From Silvanigrella paludirubra (GTDB lineage Bacteria > Bdellovibrionota_B > Oligoflexia > Silvanigrellales > Silvanigrellaceae), in assembly GCF_009208775.1 (NCBI RefSeq), contig NZ_WFLM01000001.1, positions 537,325 to 601,324 of the forward strand: 64,000 nt of DNA. The letters are read 5' to 3'. Made by a program: the position numbers and the translations under genes. This document shows, in pieces, positions 26,550 through 34,917 of the stretch. Below the pieces are notes generated by a model. It was given only the letters and a program-made list of their open reading frames with translations. It had not been told where the DNA came from and made no database searches. Position 1 is the first letter of the stretch, and each line of letters begins with the position of its first letter.

Positions 26550-28562
26550 ATGCTTGAACCTAAAAAAAATTCAGAGCATTTTTGTTACTTAAATAAAGAA
26601 TCTATTCAACAAGATATCTATCGGGAATGGCTTATCGGAAATGGTTTAGGGAGTTATGCTTCAGGAACCATTTCTGGAATTTTAAATAAAAGATATCATG
26701 GTTTATTTATCTATTCAGATAAACCACCACTTAGTAGAAAATTATATGTTTCTAAAATTGAAGAAACGATTGAAATAGAAAATCAATTATTTTTATTAAG
26801 TTCAAATAAATGGGCAAGTGACAATAATTTATTTCCAAAAGGATTTATTCATTTAGAATGTTTTTATTTAGATGAAAATATTCCTGTTTGGGTTTATAAT
26901 TGTAATGGTACTTTTATTGAAAAAAGGATAATAGTTCCTATTGAACAAAATATTGTTTATATTACTTACAAACTACTATCTACAAATACCGATAAAGTTA
27001 TAAAGTTAAAATGTGATGTTTTTGTAAATAATAGAAATTTTCATCACCTTTCAAATTTAAATTATATTAATATTAAATCAATTGAAAATGGAAATTCAAT
27101 TGATTTTTTAAATCATCAAAATGATTTTTTATTTGAAATCAATTCAAATTTTTTAACTAGTAAAATAGAAAATATTTTATATTCAAATTATGACCTTCAA
27201 GAAGAATTCAATAGAGGCTTTGATCATATTGAAAACCATATATTAGGTTCTTCGTTTTATACTAAATTAAAATTAAATGAAATTTCTGAAATAAAAATAA
27301 GTACAAATAAATATCAAGAAAAAAATAATTTTAATTCTGTAAATAGTATTCAAGAGATAAAAAAACAAAATCAGATTCTTTTACAAAATTGGAAAAAAAC
27401 CACAAAATATACTCCAAAATGGATTGAACAACTAATCTATTCTGTAAATATTTTTATTGTAAATCGAGCGAATCAAAAAGATAAAAAAGCAAAAAGTATA
27501 CTTGCTGGGTATCATTGGTTTGGGGACTGGGGTAGGGATACAATGATAAGTCTCCCTGGTTTATGCTGCGCAACAGAACAATTTGATATTGCAAAATCTA
27601 TTCTTGAAAATTATTCGCATTATATTAGCGAAGGAATGCTGCCAAATCGTTTTCCCGATGACTCCGAAATACCTGACTACAATACTGTTGATGCGACTAT
27701 GTGGTTCTTTGAAGCAATATCAAATTATTTTAAATTAACTCAGGATCTTCCTTTTTTAAAAGAAATTTATTCAAAATTAGAAAATATTATAGAACATCAT
27801 TTAAAAGGAACACGATTCCATATTAAATGCGATCCCAATGATGGACTTTTATTTGCAGGACAAGAAGGATGTCAACTTACTTGGATGGACGCCAAAATTG
27901 GAAATTATGTTGTTACTCCTCGAATTGGAAAAACGATTGAAGTAAATGCACTTTGGTATAATGCTATTAAAAATATGGAATATTTTGCAGATATTTTAAA
28001 TCAGGATAAAAAAAAATATTCTCAATTAAGCAATTTAATTGAACAGGGATTCGAACGTTTTTGGAATGAAAATTTAGGATATTGTTACGACGTCATTGAC
28101 GGGCCTAATGGAAATGATGAATCTTTACGACCAAATCAAATTATAGCTGTTTCTTTAAATTATTCTCCTTTAAACGAATATCAAAAAAGAAATATTATTG
28201 ATATATGTGGGAAAAATCTTGTTTCTTTTTTTGGTGTAAAAAGTCTATCAAAAAATTCAAACGATTATAAAAATAAGTATATTGGAACCCCTTTTGAAAG
28301 AGATAGTGCTTATCACCAAGGGACAATTTGGAGCTGGTTACTTGGAAATTATGCTATAGCTTATTATAATGTAACATTAAATGCTTCTGTTGCTATAGGT
28401 TTTTTAGAGCCCTTGGAAAAACATATCAATGAAGCGGGAATTGGTTTTATCAGTGAAATATTTGATGCTGAAAGTCCTTATAAACCTAGAGGATGTATTG
28501 CGCAAGCTTGGGGCGTTGCAGAGACTTTACGTGCTTGGAAGTTTTTATCTAATAAACTTTAA
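26550..28562 (+). CDS. Glycogen debranching enzyme (amylo-alpha-1,6-glucosidase family)
   Basis: Cytoplasmic enzyme of 670 residues acting on alpha-1,6 branches of glycogen or related glucans. The N-terminal beta domain has EWLIGNGLGSYASGTISGI and NKRYHGLFIYS, and the catalytic (alpha/alpha)6 barrel has GYHWFGDWGRDTMISLPGL, LTWMDAKIGNYVVTPRIGK and DSAYHQGTIWSWLLGNYA, all signatures of the prokaryotic GDE group. It follows sodC by 15 bases. A hairpin at 28638-28663 may end the transcript. No other glycogen gene lies in the window, so the enzyme's partners are elsewhere. Confidence 0.9.
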   Translation: MLEPKKNSEHFCYLNKESIQQDIYREWLIGNGLGSYASGTISGILNKRYHGLFIYSDKPPLSRKLYVSKIEETIEIENQLFLLSSNKWASDNNLFPKGFIHLECFYLDENIPVWVYNCNGTFIEKRIIVPIEQNIVYITYKLLSTNTDKVIKLKCDVFVNNRNFHHLSNLNYINIKSIENGNSIDFLNHQNDFLFEINSNFLTSKIENILYSNYDLQEEFNRGFDHIENHILGSSFYTKLKLNEISEIKISTNKYQEKNNFNSVNSIQEIKKQNQILLQNWKKTTKYTPKWIEQLIYSVNIFIVNRANQKDKKAKSILAGYHWFGDWGRDTMISLPGLCCATEQFDIAKSILENYSHYISEGMLPNRFPDDSEIPDYNTVDATMWFFEAISNYFKLTQDLPFLKEIYSKLENIIEHHLKGTRFHIKCDPNDGLLFAGQEGCQLTWMDAKIGNYVVTPRIGKTIEVNALWYNAIKNMEYFADILNQDKKKYSQLSNLIEQGFERFWNENLGYCYDVIDGPNGNDESLRPNQIIAVSLNYSPLNEYQKRNIIDICGKNLVSFFGVKSLSKNSNDYKNKYIGTPFERDSAYHQGTIWSWLLGNYAIAYYNVTLNASVAIGFLEPLEKHINEAGIGFISEIFDAESPYKPRGCIAQAWGVAETLRAWKFLSNKL

Positions 28563-28637
28563 TCTATAAGATGAATACTTAATTTTCTGCAAATAATATT
28601 GTCTATAAAATTTACTAATATTTATTATAGGTTATAT

Positions 28638-28668
28638 ATGAAGCTCGATAAAATGAGCTTCATTTCTC
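28638..28668 (+). terminator. Hairpin terminator after the debranching enzyme
   Basis: ATGAAGCTC-8-GAGCTTCAT is a perfect nine-pair stem with four G-C pairs, followed by TTCTC. It lies 75 bases past the stop. The U tract is short, so termination may be partial. The rest of 28563-28869 shows no gene. Confidence 0.5.
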
Positions 28669-28869
28669 ATGAATAAAATCTCGTGCCATATTACACAAAA
28701 ATGACTCTTATATGAAATATTACTCAAAAACGCACTTTATTGATGCAATTTATAGCAACTAGATCTTATAACCTGAATTAGGATCCTGCTTGATGACTCA
28801 TATAGCCATCTAAAAGGAAAAATTTCACTTTGGCTGTTAAGAATCCACAGTTAATTTAGGAGTTTTAAT

Positions 28870-30861
28870 TTGACTTTAAATCAAAATAAAAATGTGGAAA
28901 ACTGGTTTACTAAGTATCTTTCAGAAATTGATTCTTCTGAAGGATATTGCATTAATTCAGGACAAATTCTGCAAAATTTTTTTGGCATTAGAGACGGATA
29001 TTGCGCAGGTTTATCTTTAGTATGGATCCTATGCTGCTTAAATGAAATTGGCAATTTAAAAAATTTAAATTTACACGATGCTTTTTATACAAAAAGAAAA
29101 TTGAAACTAAAAAATGATGAGAATCAATCTTCAATTTTAAATGAATTATCAGAAGATTTTAAAAAAAATAAAGTGAGTCTAGATTGGTTTTTTTCTTCTA
29201 TTGAATATATAAAAGATCATTATAATTCTAAAAGTTTTATTAGGTTTGAAAATTTAGAGCATAATCAAGAGATTTTGAGATTTAAAAAATATATACAAAA
29301 TTTTGATGAATTAACGAGAGAATCTTTAATTTATAATGACGTTTCAGTTTGTAATTTTACAAGAGATCAATCTAATAATCCTCTATTTGATAATATATCT
29401 GAAATATTTAAAGATTATATAAAAAAAAATGGGGATATTGATTTAAAAATTCTTGTTTGTTCACCTCAACACGCTATGGCTCTTTATATAAAACCAATTA
29501 TTGATACAAATCAATATGCCATTATTTTTTATGATCCAAATACCAATTCACCTCCTTTTAAAAATAGAGTCAAAAAAAATGCAACTGATTTAATTAATGA
29601 AATTAAGGCGATGATTTCTTCATGTTTTTATATTTTAACTACAAAAAATACACCGATATATTTTATAAATTTAACAAATTTTAATTCAGATCGATTTCAA
29701 AAATATAAACCTTCATTCATTGGATTTAGAAAAAATCAAGATATTAACTATGTTCAAAATATAAATAAATTATTATGCTATTTCGGTTTTAATTTATGCG
29801 ATTATTCCTTTAACTATATTATATCACAAAAAAATATTGATCTTAACTATACTGATTCTGAAAGAAATTTTAACATATTATATTATTTAATTAAAAAAAA
29901 TATCAAAGATAAATTAGAAATATTGTTGAGACATCCTAGTTTAGACGTTAATTTTATATATAAAAATAATGATAATATTTCAGTGTTTGAGTTTGCAGAT
30001 AGGTGTGCTGCTTTTTCTAAGGATTATGACATCCTTAAATTATTATTAGAACATCCTAAAATAAGCAATATTACTAAGAAAAATAATTATAATAGATTAA
30101 CATTTTATAAAAATTTCAAACATAATGAAATATATCCTGAAGAAGATGCTCCATTTAATGGTGATATTATAAAATATACAGATTATTACTTTAATAATAA
30201 AAAATTTAAGTATTCAAAAAATAACAAAATGGATACTAACTCATTTATGAAAAAAGAATTAGTATATGCATCAGAAGTTGAAATTGTATTATCTAAAAAT
30301 GAAATTGCTTTTCCTATTAAAAATATAAATTATGAAATAACAAAAGCAAATTATTTATCTGAGAAAAGCCCTGTTTTTCAATTTGCCAATCAATCTTCAT
30401 CTTTTAGTTTGATACAAAAAACAAAAAAAGAAGAGAGTAACAATATTATAATTAAAAAAATAGATAAAAATAAAAAAGAGATAATGCCCCTTTCGTCTAA
30501 ACCTGAAACTAAAAAAACGAATTTTACTCACATAGATTCATTTAGAAATTTACAAGCAGATCAAAAGGATCCTTTATCATCATTAAAAAATAATGATTTT
30601 CAATCAACAAAGAAATTCATTGAAGATAATGAAAATATTAGTATGAAAGATATAGATGGAAATACTTTATTACATCTTGCCGCTTTAAGTGGAAATATGG
30701 AAATTATAAGATCCTTAATTTATAAAAATCCAAGATTAAGTACCGAAAAAAATAAACATGGCAGAACTCCGAAAGATTTAATTAGTTTTAGTTTTGATAA
30801 AAGAGAAATATATAATTATTTAAAAAAATTCGAAGATGCTTGCTCTAAAAGAATTTATTAA
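28870..30861 (+). CDS. YopT-like (C58) cysteine protease with ankyrin repeats, candidate effector
   Basis: 663-residue protein without a signal peptide. The first 250 residues resemble YopT-type cysteine proteases: Cys45 in RDGYCAGLSLVWILC, His201 in CSPQHAMALYIKP, Asp222 in AIIFYDPNTNS, in the right order, with 156 and 21 residues between them (119 and 16 in YopT). The middle (about 320-400) has degenerate ankyrin-like helices (DKLEILLRHPSLDVNF, DILKLLLEHPKI), and the last 70 residues hold clear repeats (DGNTLLHLAALSGNMEII). Ankyrin repeats joined to a protease are typical of proteins delivered into eukaryotic cells. Start is TTG at 28870, with AGGAG seven bases before it. Substrate unknown; activity not shown. 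Confidence 0.6.
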   Translation: MTLNQNKNVENWFTKYLSEIDSSEGYCINSGQILQNFFGIRDGYCAGLSLVWILCCLNEIGNLKNLNLHDAFYTKRKLKLKNDENQSSILNELSEDFKKNKVSLDWFFSSIEYIKDHYNSKSFIRFENLEHNQEILRFKKYIQNFDELTRESLIYNDVSVCNFTRDQSNNPLFDNISEIFKDYIKKNGDIDLKILVCSPQHAMALYIKPIIDTNQYAIIFYDPNTNSPPFKNRVKKNATDLINEIKAMISSCFYILTTKNTPIYFINLTNFNSDRFQKYKPSFIGFRKNQDINYVQNINKLLCYFGFNLCDYSFNYIISQKNIDLNYTDSERNFNILYYLIKKNIKDKLEILLRHPSLDVNFIYKNNDNISVFEFADRCAAFSKDYDILKLLLEHPKISNITKKNNYNRLTFYKNFKHNEIYPEEDAPFNGDIIKYTDYYFNNKKFKYSKNNKMDTNSFMKKELVYASEVEIVLSKNEIAFPIKNINYEITKANYLSEKSPVFQFANQSSSFSLIQKTKKEESNNIIIKKIDKNKKEIMPLSSKPETKKTNFTHIDSFRNLQADQKDPLSSLKNNDFQSTKKFIEDNENISMKDIDGNTLLHLAALSGNMEIIRSLIYKNPRLSTEKNKHGRTPKDLISFSFDKREIYNYLKKFEDACSKRIY

Positions 30862-30867
30862 TAATAC

Positions 30868-31158
30868 TTATGAACGATTTGCTATTAAACTTGCATTAAA
30901 TTCAAGATTTTTCATAATTATATTAAAAACTTCTAAGGTTTTTTCATTATAATTGACTTTATTTAAATCATATTGAATCTCGTTATTGTAATTATTTACA
31001 ATATTTTTAATTATAGAATTTATTGATTTTTTAGCATTATCACTTTTCAATATTTTTAATTTATGATTCGCCCCTCTTGGGTCATCTAAACGAAATTTAT
31101 CATAATCTAGACTATTTAATTCATTTCTTACTCTAATGATTTTGAAGAATTTATTCAT
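30868..31158 (-). CDS. Small hypothetical protein
   Basis: Unrecognised 96-residue protein, Asn/Lys/Ile-rich and probably helical, without signal peptide or membrane segment. It ends six bases from the convergent end of the ankyrin protease gene. No convincing ribosome site precedes the ATG, and base composition is like the flanks, so it could be a chance frame. Residues such as LDDPRGANHKLKILKSDNAK give it an ordinary protein-like composition. Kept at low confidence. Confidence 0.35.
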   Translation of the reverse strand: MNKFFKIIRVRNELNSLDYDKFRLDDPRGANHKLKILKSDNAKKSINSIIKNIVNNYNNEIQYDLNKVNYNEKTLEVFNIIMKNLEFNASLIANRS

Positions 31159-31240
31159 TATTGTTAGAAAATTTTTTTTAATATTTATTAATGAATAAAA
31201 TAAGAAATTTAAAATTTTGATGAATTTGATATTGATAAAA

Positions 31241-31756
31241 TTAAGACTTATAATTTGTGAAAATTTTATTTATTTTTTTTATTTCGTTTGAATCTGCTAT
31301 TTTTGTAGCTGTGTATTTATAACCATTTTCGTCACTTAGCCCAGTTATTTTGTCTGGAAAATTTAATTTAATTAATAGCTTTGAAAGTCCCTTTACTTCT
31401 TCATATGGGTATGAATTATTATTAAATTTACAAATAATATTTTGACAAGAAATTATAATTTTTGAATTATTAAGTTCATTTATTTTAATTAAAAAATAAC
31501 TTTGGTGATTATCGCTTATTTCATTAACATCAGAGGGGAAATAAGTAGAAGCGCTATTTGTTGGGGTAACATGAGACACAATATAGTAATTTGTAGGCTG
31601 TTGTGAATGTTCGTGAATACTTGAATTAGAATTTTTACTATAAAAAAATTTTTGGGTATCTTGAGTAAAACTATTTGAGTTTGAACTCTTGCCACAAGAC
31701 GATATCACAAAGAGATTTAAAATTAATAAGATAAATGCAGGCAATATTTTTCTCAA
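31241..31756 (-). CDS. Hypothetical lipoprotein
   Basis: Unrecognised protein of 171 residues. From a TTG at 31756 (GGGG eight bases upstream) it begins with a textbook lipoprotein signal, RKILPAFILLILNLFVISSC, with the lipobox ISSC, followed by a Ser/Asn-rich linker. An ATG nine codons earlier (31783) would add polar residues and has no ribosome site, so I prefer the TTG. The mature part has two Cys in ISCQNIICKFNN. No family recognised. It stands alone between the small protein above and carbonic anhydrase. Confidence 0.55.
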   Translation of the reverse strand: MRKILPAFILLILNLFVISSCGKSSNSNSFTQDTQKFFYSKNSNSSIHEHSQQPTNYYIVSHVTPTNSASTYFPSDVNEISDNHQSYFLIKINELNNSKIIISCQNIICKFNNNSYPYEEVKGLSKLLIKLNFPDKITGLSDENGYKYTATKIADSNEIKKINKIFTNYKS

Positions 31757-31965
31757 AGATGAAACCCCATTCAAGTAAATCATATTCGCAATTAACCATT
31801 ATGATTTTTAATTGGTTAAAAAAATATTTTAGTGTCATTTATCTTGATATCCTAAAATTTTAAAAATGGAAAGATAATTTATAAAAAAATTTGACTTAAT
31901 CTTAAAAAATAAAAAAAGATATAAAAAAAGCTCTTTAATTAAACAAAACAGTGAATTATTAGAAT

Positions 31966-32637
31966 TCACTTAACTTCCAATGTGCTTAATATTAAAGCAG
32001 CTTCTTCATCATCAAGAATTTTAAATTTTCCTTCCTTTTCATTATAAGAATATACATCTGCCGTTGCAATATCAAACCACCAGCAATAAATTTTTAACTT
32101 ATTTTGTTTAATTAGTTCTTGAACAATTGGGTATGTTTCCATATGAATTTTTTGCTCTAATACATTTATCTGTGATAATTGATTATGAGGTTTTAATCCT
32201 TTATTTATTTCAAAACCATCGTTTAATTTTTTTAAAGCCGACTCACCATACTGTAGCCATGACCTTAAATTTGGCGAAGAAATTGTAAGACGATTTTGAA
32301 GAATTCCCTGCATGGCACCACATTCAGAATGACCACAGATAATAATGCTTGAAACCTTTAAGGTTAGTAATGAGAATTCAATGGCAGCCGCTTCAGATTC
32401 GTCTCCCACAGAGTATCCATTACGACTGCATGGAGGTATCATATTACCTACATTTCGAATAACAAAAACATCTCCGGGATCGGTAGAAGCAAATAAGTTC
32501 GCAACAACACGACTGTCTGAACAAGCTATAAATAAGGCATCTGGAGACTGTCCTAAGGCAAGTTTTGCAAATGTTTCTCTATATCCAGGCAAAATATTGC
32601 GTCTAAAGTCAGTTATACCATTAATAAGTTTTTTCAT
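31966..32637 (-). CDS. Beta-carbonic anhydrase
   Basis: Interconverts CO2 and bicarbonate in the cytoplasm. Zinc ligands and the catalytic dyad are visible: C39 and D41 in IACSDSRVV, H103 and C106 in ICGHSECGAMQ; VIRNVGNMIPP is the usual stretch between. The length of 223 residues fits the bacterial clade. It lies about 700 bases from dabB, with a winged-helix regulator between, so it probably serves the same inorganic-carbon supply: bicarbonate made or brought in by DabAB is turned back to CO2 where needed. In DAB systems the pump itself has an anhydrase-like site, so this enzyme acts alongside it. Confidence 0.93.
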   Translation of the reverse strand: MKKLINGITDFRRNILPGYRETFAKLALGQSPDALFIACSDSRVVANLFASTDPGDVFVIRNVGNMIPPCSRNGYSVGDESEAAAIEFSLLTLKVSSIIICGHSECGAMQGILQNRLTISSPNLRSWLQYGESALKKLNDGFEINKGLKPHNQLSQINVLEQKIHMETYPIVQELIKQNKLKIYCWWFDIATADVYSYNEKEGKFKILDDEEAALILSTLEVK

Positions 32638-32858
32638 AAATGCCCTTTAATTAATCTTCTAAATTAAAAATACTTTTCTAATGAATTGGCAATAGGAAAA
32701 GCACTTAAATTCAACCAAATATCGTATTTACAGATTTTTTTAAATAGTTTGGATCCTTTTTTTACATTGATTTAAGACTTATGTCAAAAATCATTTATTA
32801 AAATATTTCTTTAATCTATTGATTTTTTCATTGTCAAAGCACATTTTTCTATTAATTA

Positions 32859-33188
32859 TTAAGAATTTATAAGTTGAATTACTTCTTTTACTTTTTTATG
32901 AGCTTCAATTGGATGCCTTAGGGGTTTATCAAAAATGAGTTTGTAATGATTTGAACGCCCCGTTTTTTCCTTAATAATAAATCCAGATTCCTGTAGGTCA
33001 GCTACAATTTTTTGGACTGCTCGTTCTGTTATACCTATTTTTAATGCAACTTCGCGAAGAACCATTTTTGGGTCTTGCGAAAGCAAAATCATGACATGGG
33101 CATGATTAGTAAACACAGTCCAGCTTTTAGATGAATCTGTGGATAGCTCTGCATTTGACTCTGTTGTATCTGCCTTAATTTTAATCAT
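32859..33188 (-). CDS. Winged-helix regulator (MarR-like), divergent from dabBA
   Basis: Small DNA-binding protein of 109 residues. A winged-helix domain covers about residues 25-95: SWTVFTNHAHVMILLSQDP, the recognition region REVALKIGITERAVQKIVAD and the wing SGFIIKEKTGRSNHYKL. No ligand domain is present, so it is little more than the DNA-binding unit. It is read away from dabB, 165 bases apart, with the dabB promoter in between, and may control the carbon-uptake genes on both sides. That role is inference from position only. Proteins like this are annotated as helix-turn-helix or MarR-family. Confidence 0.7.
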   Translation of the reverse strand: MIKIKADTTESNAELSTDSSKSWTVFTNHAHVMILLSQDPKMVLREVALKIGITERAVQKIVADLQESGFIIKEKTGRSNHYKLIFDKPLRHPIEAHKKVKEVIQLINS

Positions 33189-33290
33189 TATTTTAGCCTA
33201 GCAAGAATTCTGTTTACGGACTCACTTTTATTTTAGCAGATGACATATTGAAAAGAAACATTACCAATTCATAATTTATTACTCATGAAT

Positions 33291-33319
33291 TTGAATTAGC
33301 GAATAAAATTTCGTATAAT
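33291..33319 (+). promoter_or_regulatory. Sigma-70 promoter of dabBA
   Basis: TTGAAT (33291-33296), a 17-base spacer and a perfect TATAAT (33314-33319), 33 bases before the dabB start codon, which has AGAGGAG upstream. One of the clearest promoters in the window. Confidence 0.65.
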
Positions 33320-33352
33320 TCCTTTGTTCTATTTAACAGAGGAGAATAGTTA

Positions 33353-34906
33353 ATGTCTTTTCCATTTGAAATTAGCTTTGCCTTATTGTCCATTCCGCTT
33401 TTAAGCCTTATTTTGGGGTGGGTATTTTGTTTTCGTGATAAATTTTTAAAATATTCTTTGGCCTTAAGGGTTATAGAGCTTTTTAGTGGCTTTTTGTTAC
33501 TTTTATATGTGTTTTTAAATAAATCGTTTGAATTTAATTTTTTTAGTGGTACTTTCTTTTCTACACTTCAAATTTATTTTGGTTTAAGGGCGGATGAATT
33601 ATCTGTCGTTATTCTTTCTATGATATTATTTTTATCACTTTGCATATTTAAATATTCAATAAGATATTTTGATGGTGACCCAAATAAATATCGTTTTTTT
33701 AAAGATTATCAGTTCACAATTTTTTTTGTAGTTCTTCTTGTTTTATCTAATAATTTATTGATGTTTTTTTTAGCATGGCACGGAATAAGTTATGGCCTTC
33801 ACAAATTACTCCTATATTATCCTAATAGACCCAAAGCTATTTTAGCAGCAAATAAAAAATGGTTTGTAAGTCGTATTGGAGACTGCTCTCTTCTCATAGC
33901 GATTATTTTAACATATTATTTTTTTAACACCTTAAATTTTTCTGAGCTTATATCGATTTCCCATAATTCCGAAGCAATGACACAACTCCAAAATGAAAAA
34001 TATTCTTCTTTTATTGGAGTTTTTGTTGCCATAGGTGCTTTAGCAAAATCAGCTCAATTTCCCTTTCATTTTTGGCTTCCTGAAACCATGGAAACACCAA
34101 CACCAGTCTCTGCACTTATGCATGCTGGAATCATAAATGCAGGTGGTTTTTTAATTCTCCGTTTTTCTCCTATATTAATTCACGCTACTTTTTTTCATAC
34201 AATTCTTTCTATCATTGGAGGATTTACAGCAGTATTTGCTGCTTTAGTAATGATGACTCAAACAGATATAAAGAAACAGCTTGCCTATTCCACAATTAGT
34301 CAATTAGGTTTCATGATGATCCAATGTGGAATTGGTGCATATACATTTGCATTATTTCATATGATAGCTCACGGCTTTTATAAAGCCTATTCATTTTTAT
34401 CAACACCTAGTATTTTAGAGGAAAATAAAGCTCCTAAAAGAAATTTATCAAATTTTGGTTTAATATTTTCTTATTCTGTTTCTTTATTTTTCATTTTAAT
34501 AGCTTTTTTTCAAAAAGAACTCCCATTTAATTCAGCTCAATTTATTTATGTGGGAATACTAATTTTAGCTTTGACACAAGTTATTGGTTCAAGAAAAGAA
34601 CTTATTTTTGCACTTAAAAAAAACCCATTATACTCGGGACTATTTTTTGTAATAAGTATTTCTTTATATTTATTTTTTGAATTTGAAGTTTCTAAAAAAT
34701 TTAAATACATATTTCCATCAGACTTTGACTCTGGAATTATAAATATGATTTCTACCATATTTATATTTGTTTTATTTTCATTTGGTATTTATTTAGCAAA
34801 ATTAATTCAAGACATATCAAATTCTAATTCTAAAAAAATATGGGTGTTCTTTTGGAATGGAGGCTATATTCCAGCAATTTCATCAAAACTATTTAAAAAA
34901 GAATGA
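33353..34906 (+). CDS. dabB: DabB, membrane subunit of the DAB inorganic-carbon pump
   Basis: Proton-conducting membrane protein related to the NuoL/MrpA antiporter family, 517 residues with about 14 hydrophobic segments. The antiporter core is seen in FFLAWHGISYGLHKLLLYY, QFPFHFWLPETMETPTPVSA and LMHAGIINAGGF, plus MMTQTDIKKQLAYSTISQLG. It lacks the extra complex-I features and is followed directly by dabA, the arrangement of the DAB two-gene system, in which DabB is thought to use the proton gradient to drive one-way CO2 hydration by DabA. Promoter and ribosome site are clear. The gene could be misread as NADH dehydrogenase subunit 5; the dabA neighbour decides. Confidence 0.88.
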   Translation: MSFPFEISFALLSIPLLSLILGWVFCFRDKFLKYSLALRVIELFSGFLLLLYVFLNKSFEFNFFSGTFFSTLQIYFGLRADELSVVILSMILFLSLCIFKYSIRYFDGDPNKYRFFKDYQFTIFFVVLLVLSNNLLMFFLAWHGISYGLHKLLLYYPNRPKAILAANKKWFVSRIGDCSLLIAIILTYYFFNTLNFSELISISHNSEAMTQLQNEKYSSFIGVFVAIGALAKSAQFPFHFWLPETMETPTPVSALMHAGIINAGGFLILRFSPILIHATFFHTILSIIGGFTAVFAALVMMTQTDIKKQLAYSTISQLGFMMIQCGIGAYTFALFHMIAHGFYKAYSFLSTPSILEENKAPKRNLSNFGLIFSYSVSLFFILIAFFQKELPFNSAQFIYVGILILALTQVIGSRKELIFALKKNPLYSGLFFVISISLYLFFEFEVSKKFKYIFPSDFDSGIINMISTIFIFVLFSFGIYLAKLIQDISNSNSKKIWVFFWNGGYIPAISSKLFKKE

Positions 34907-34917
34907 GGTTATCAATT

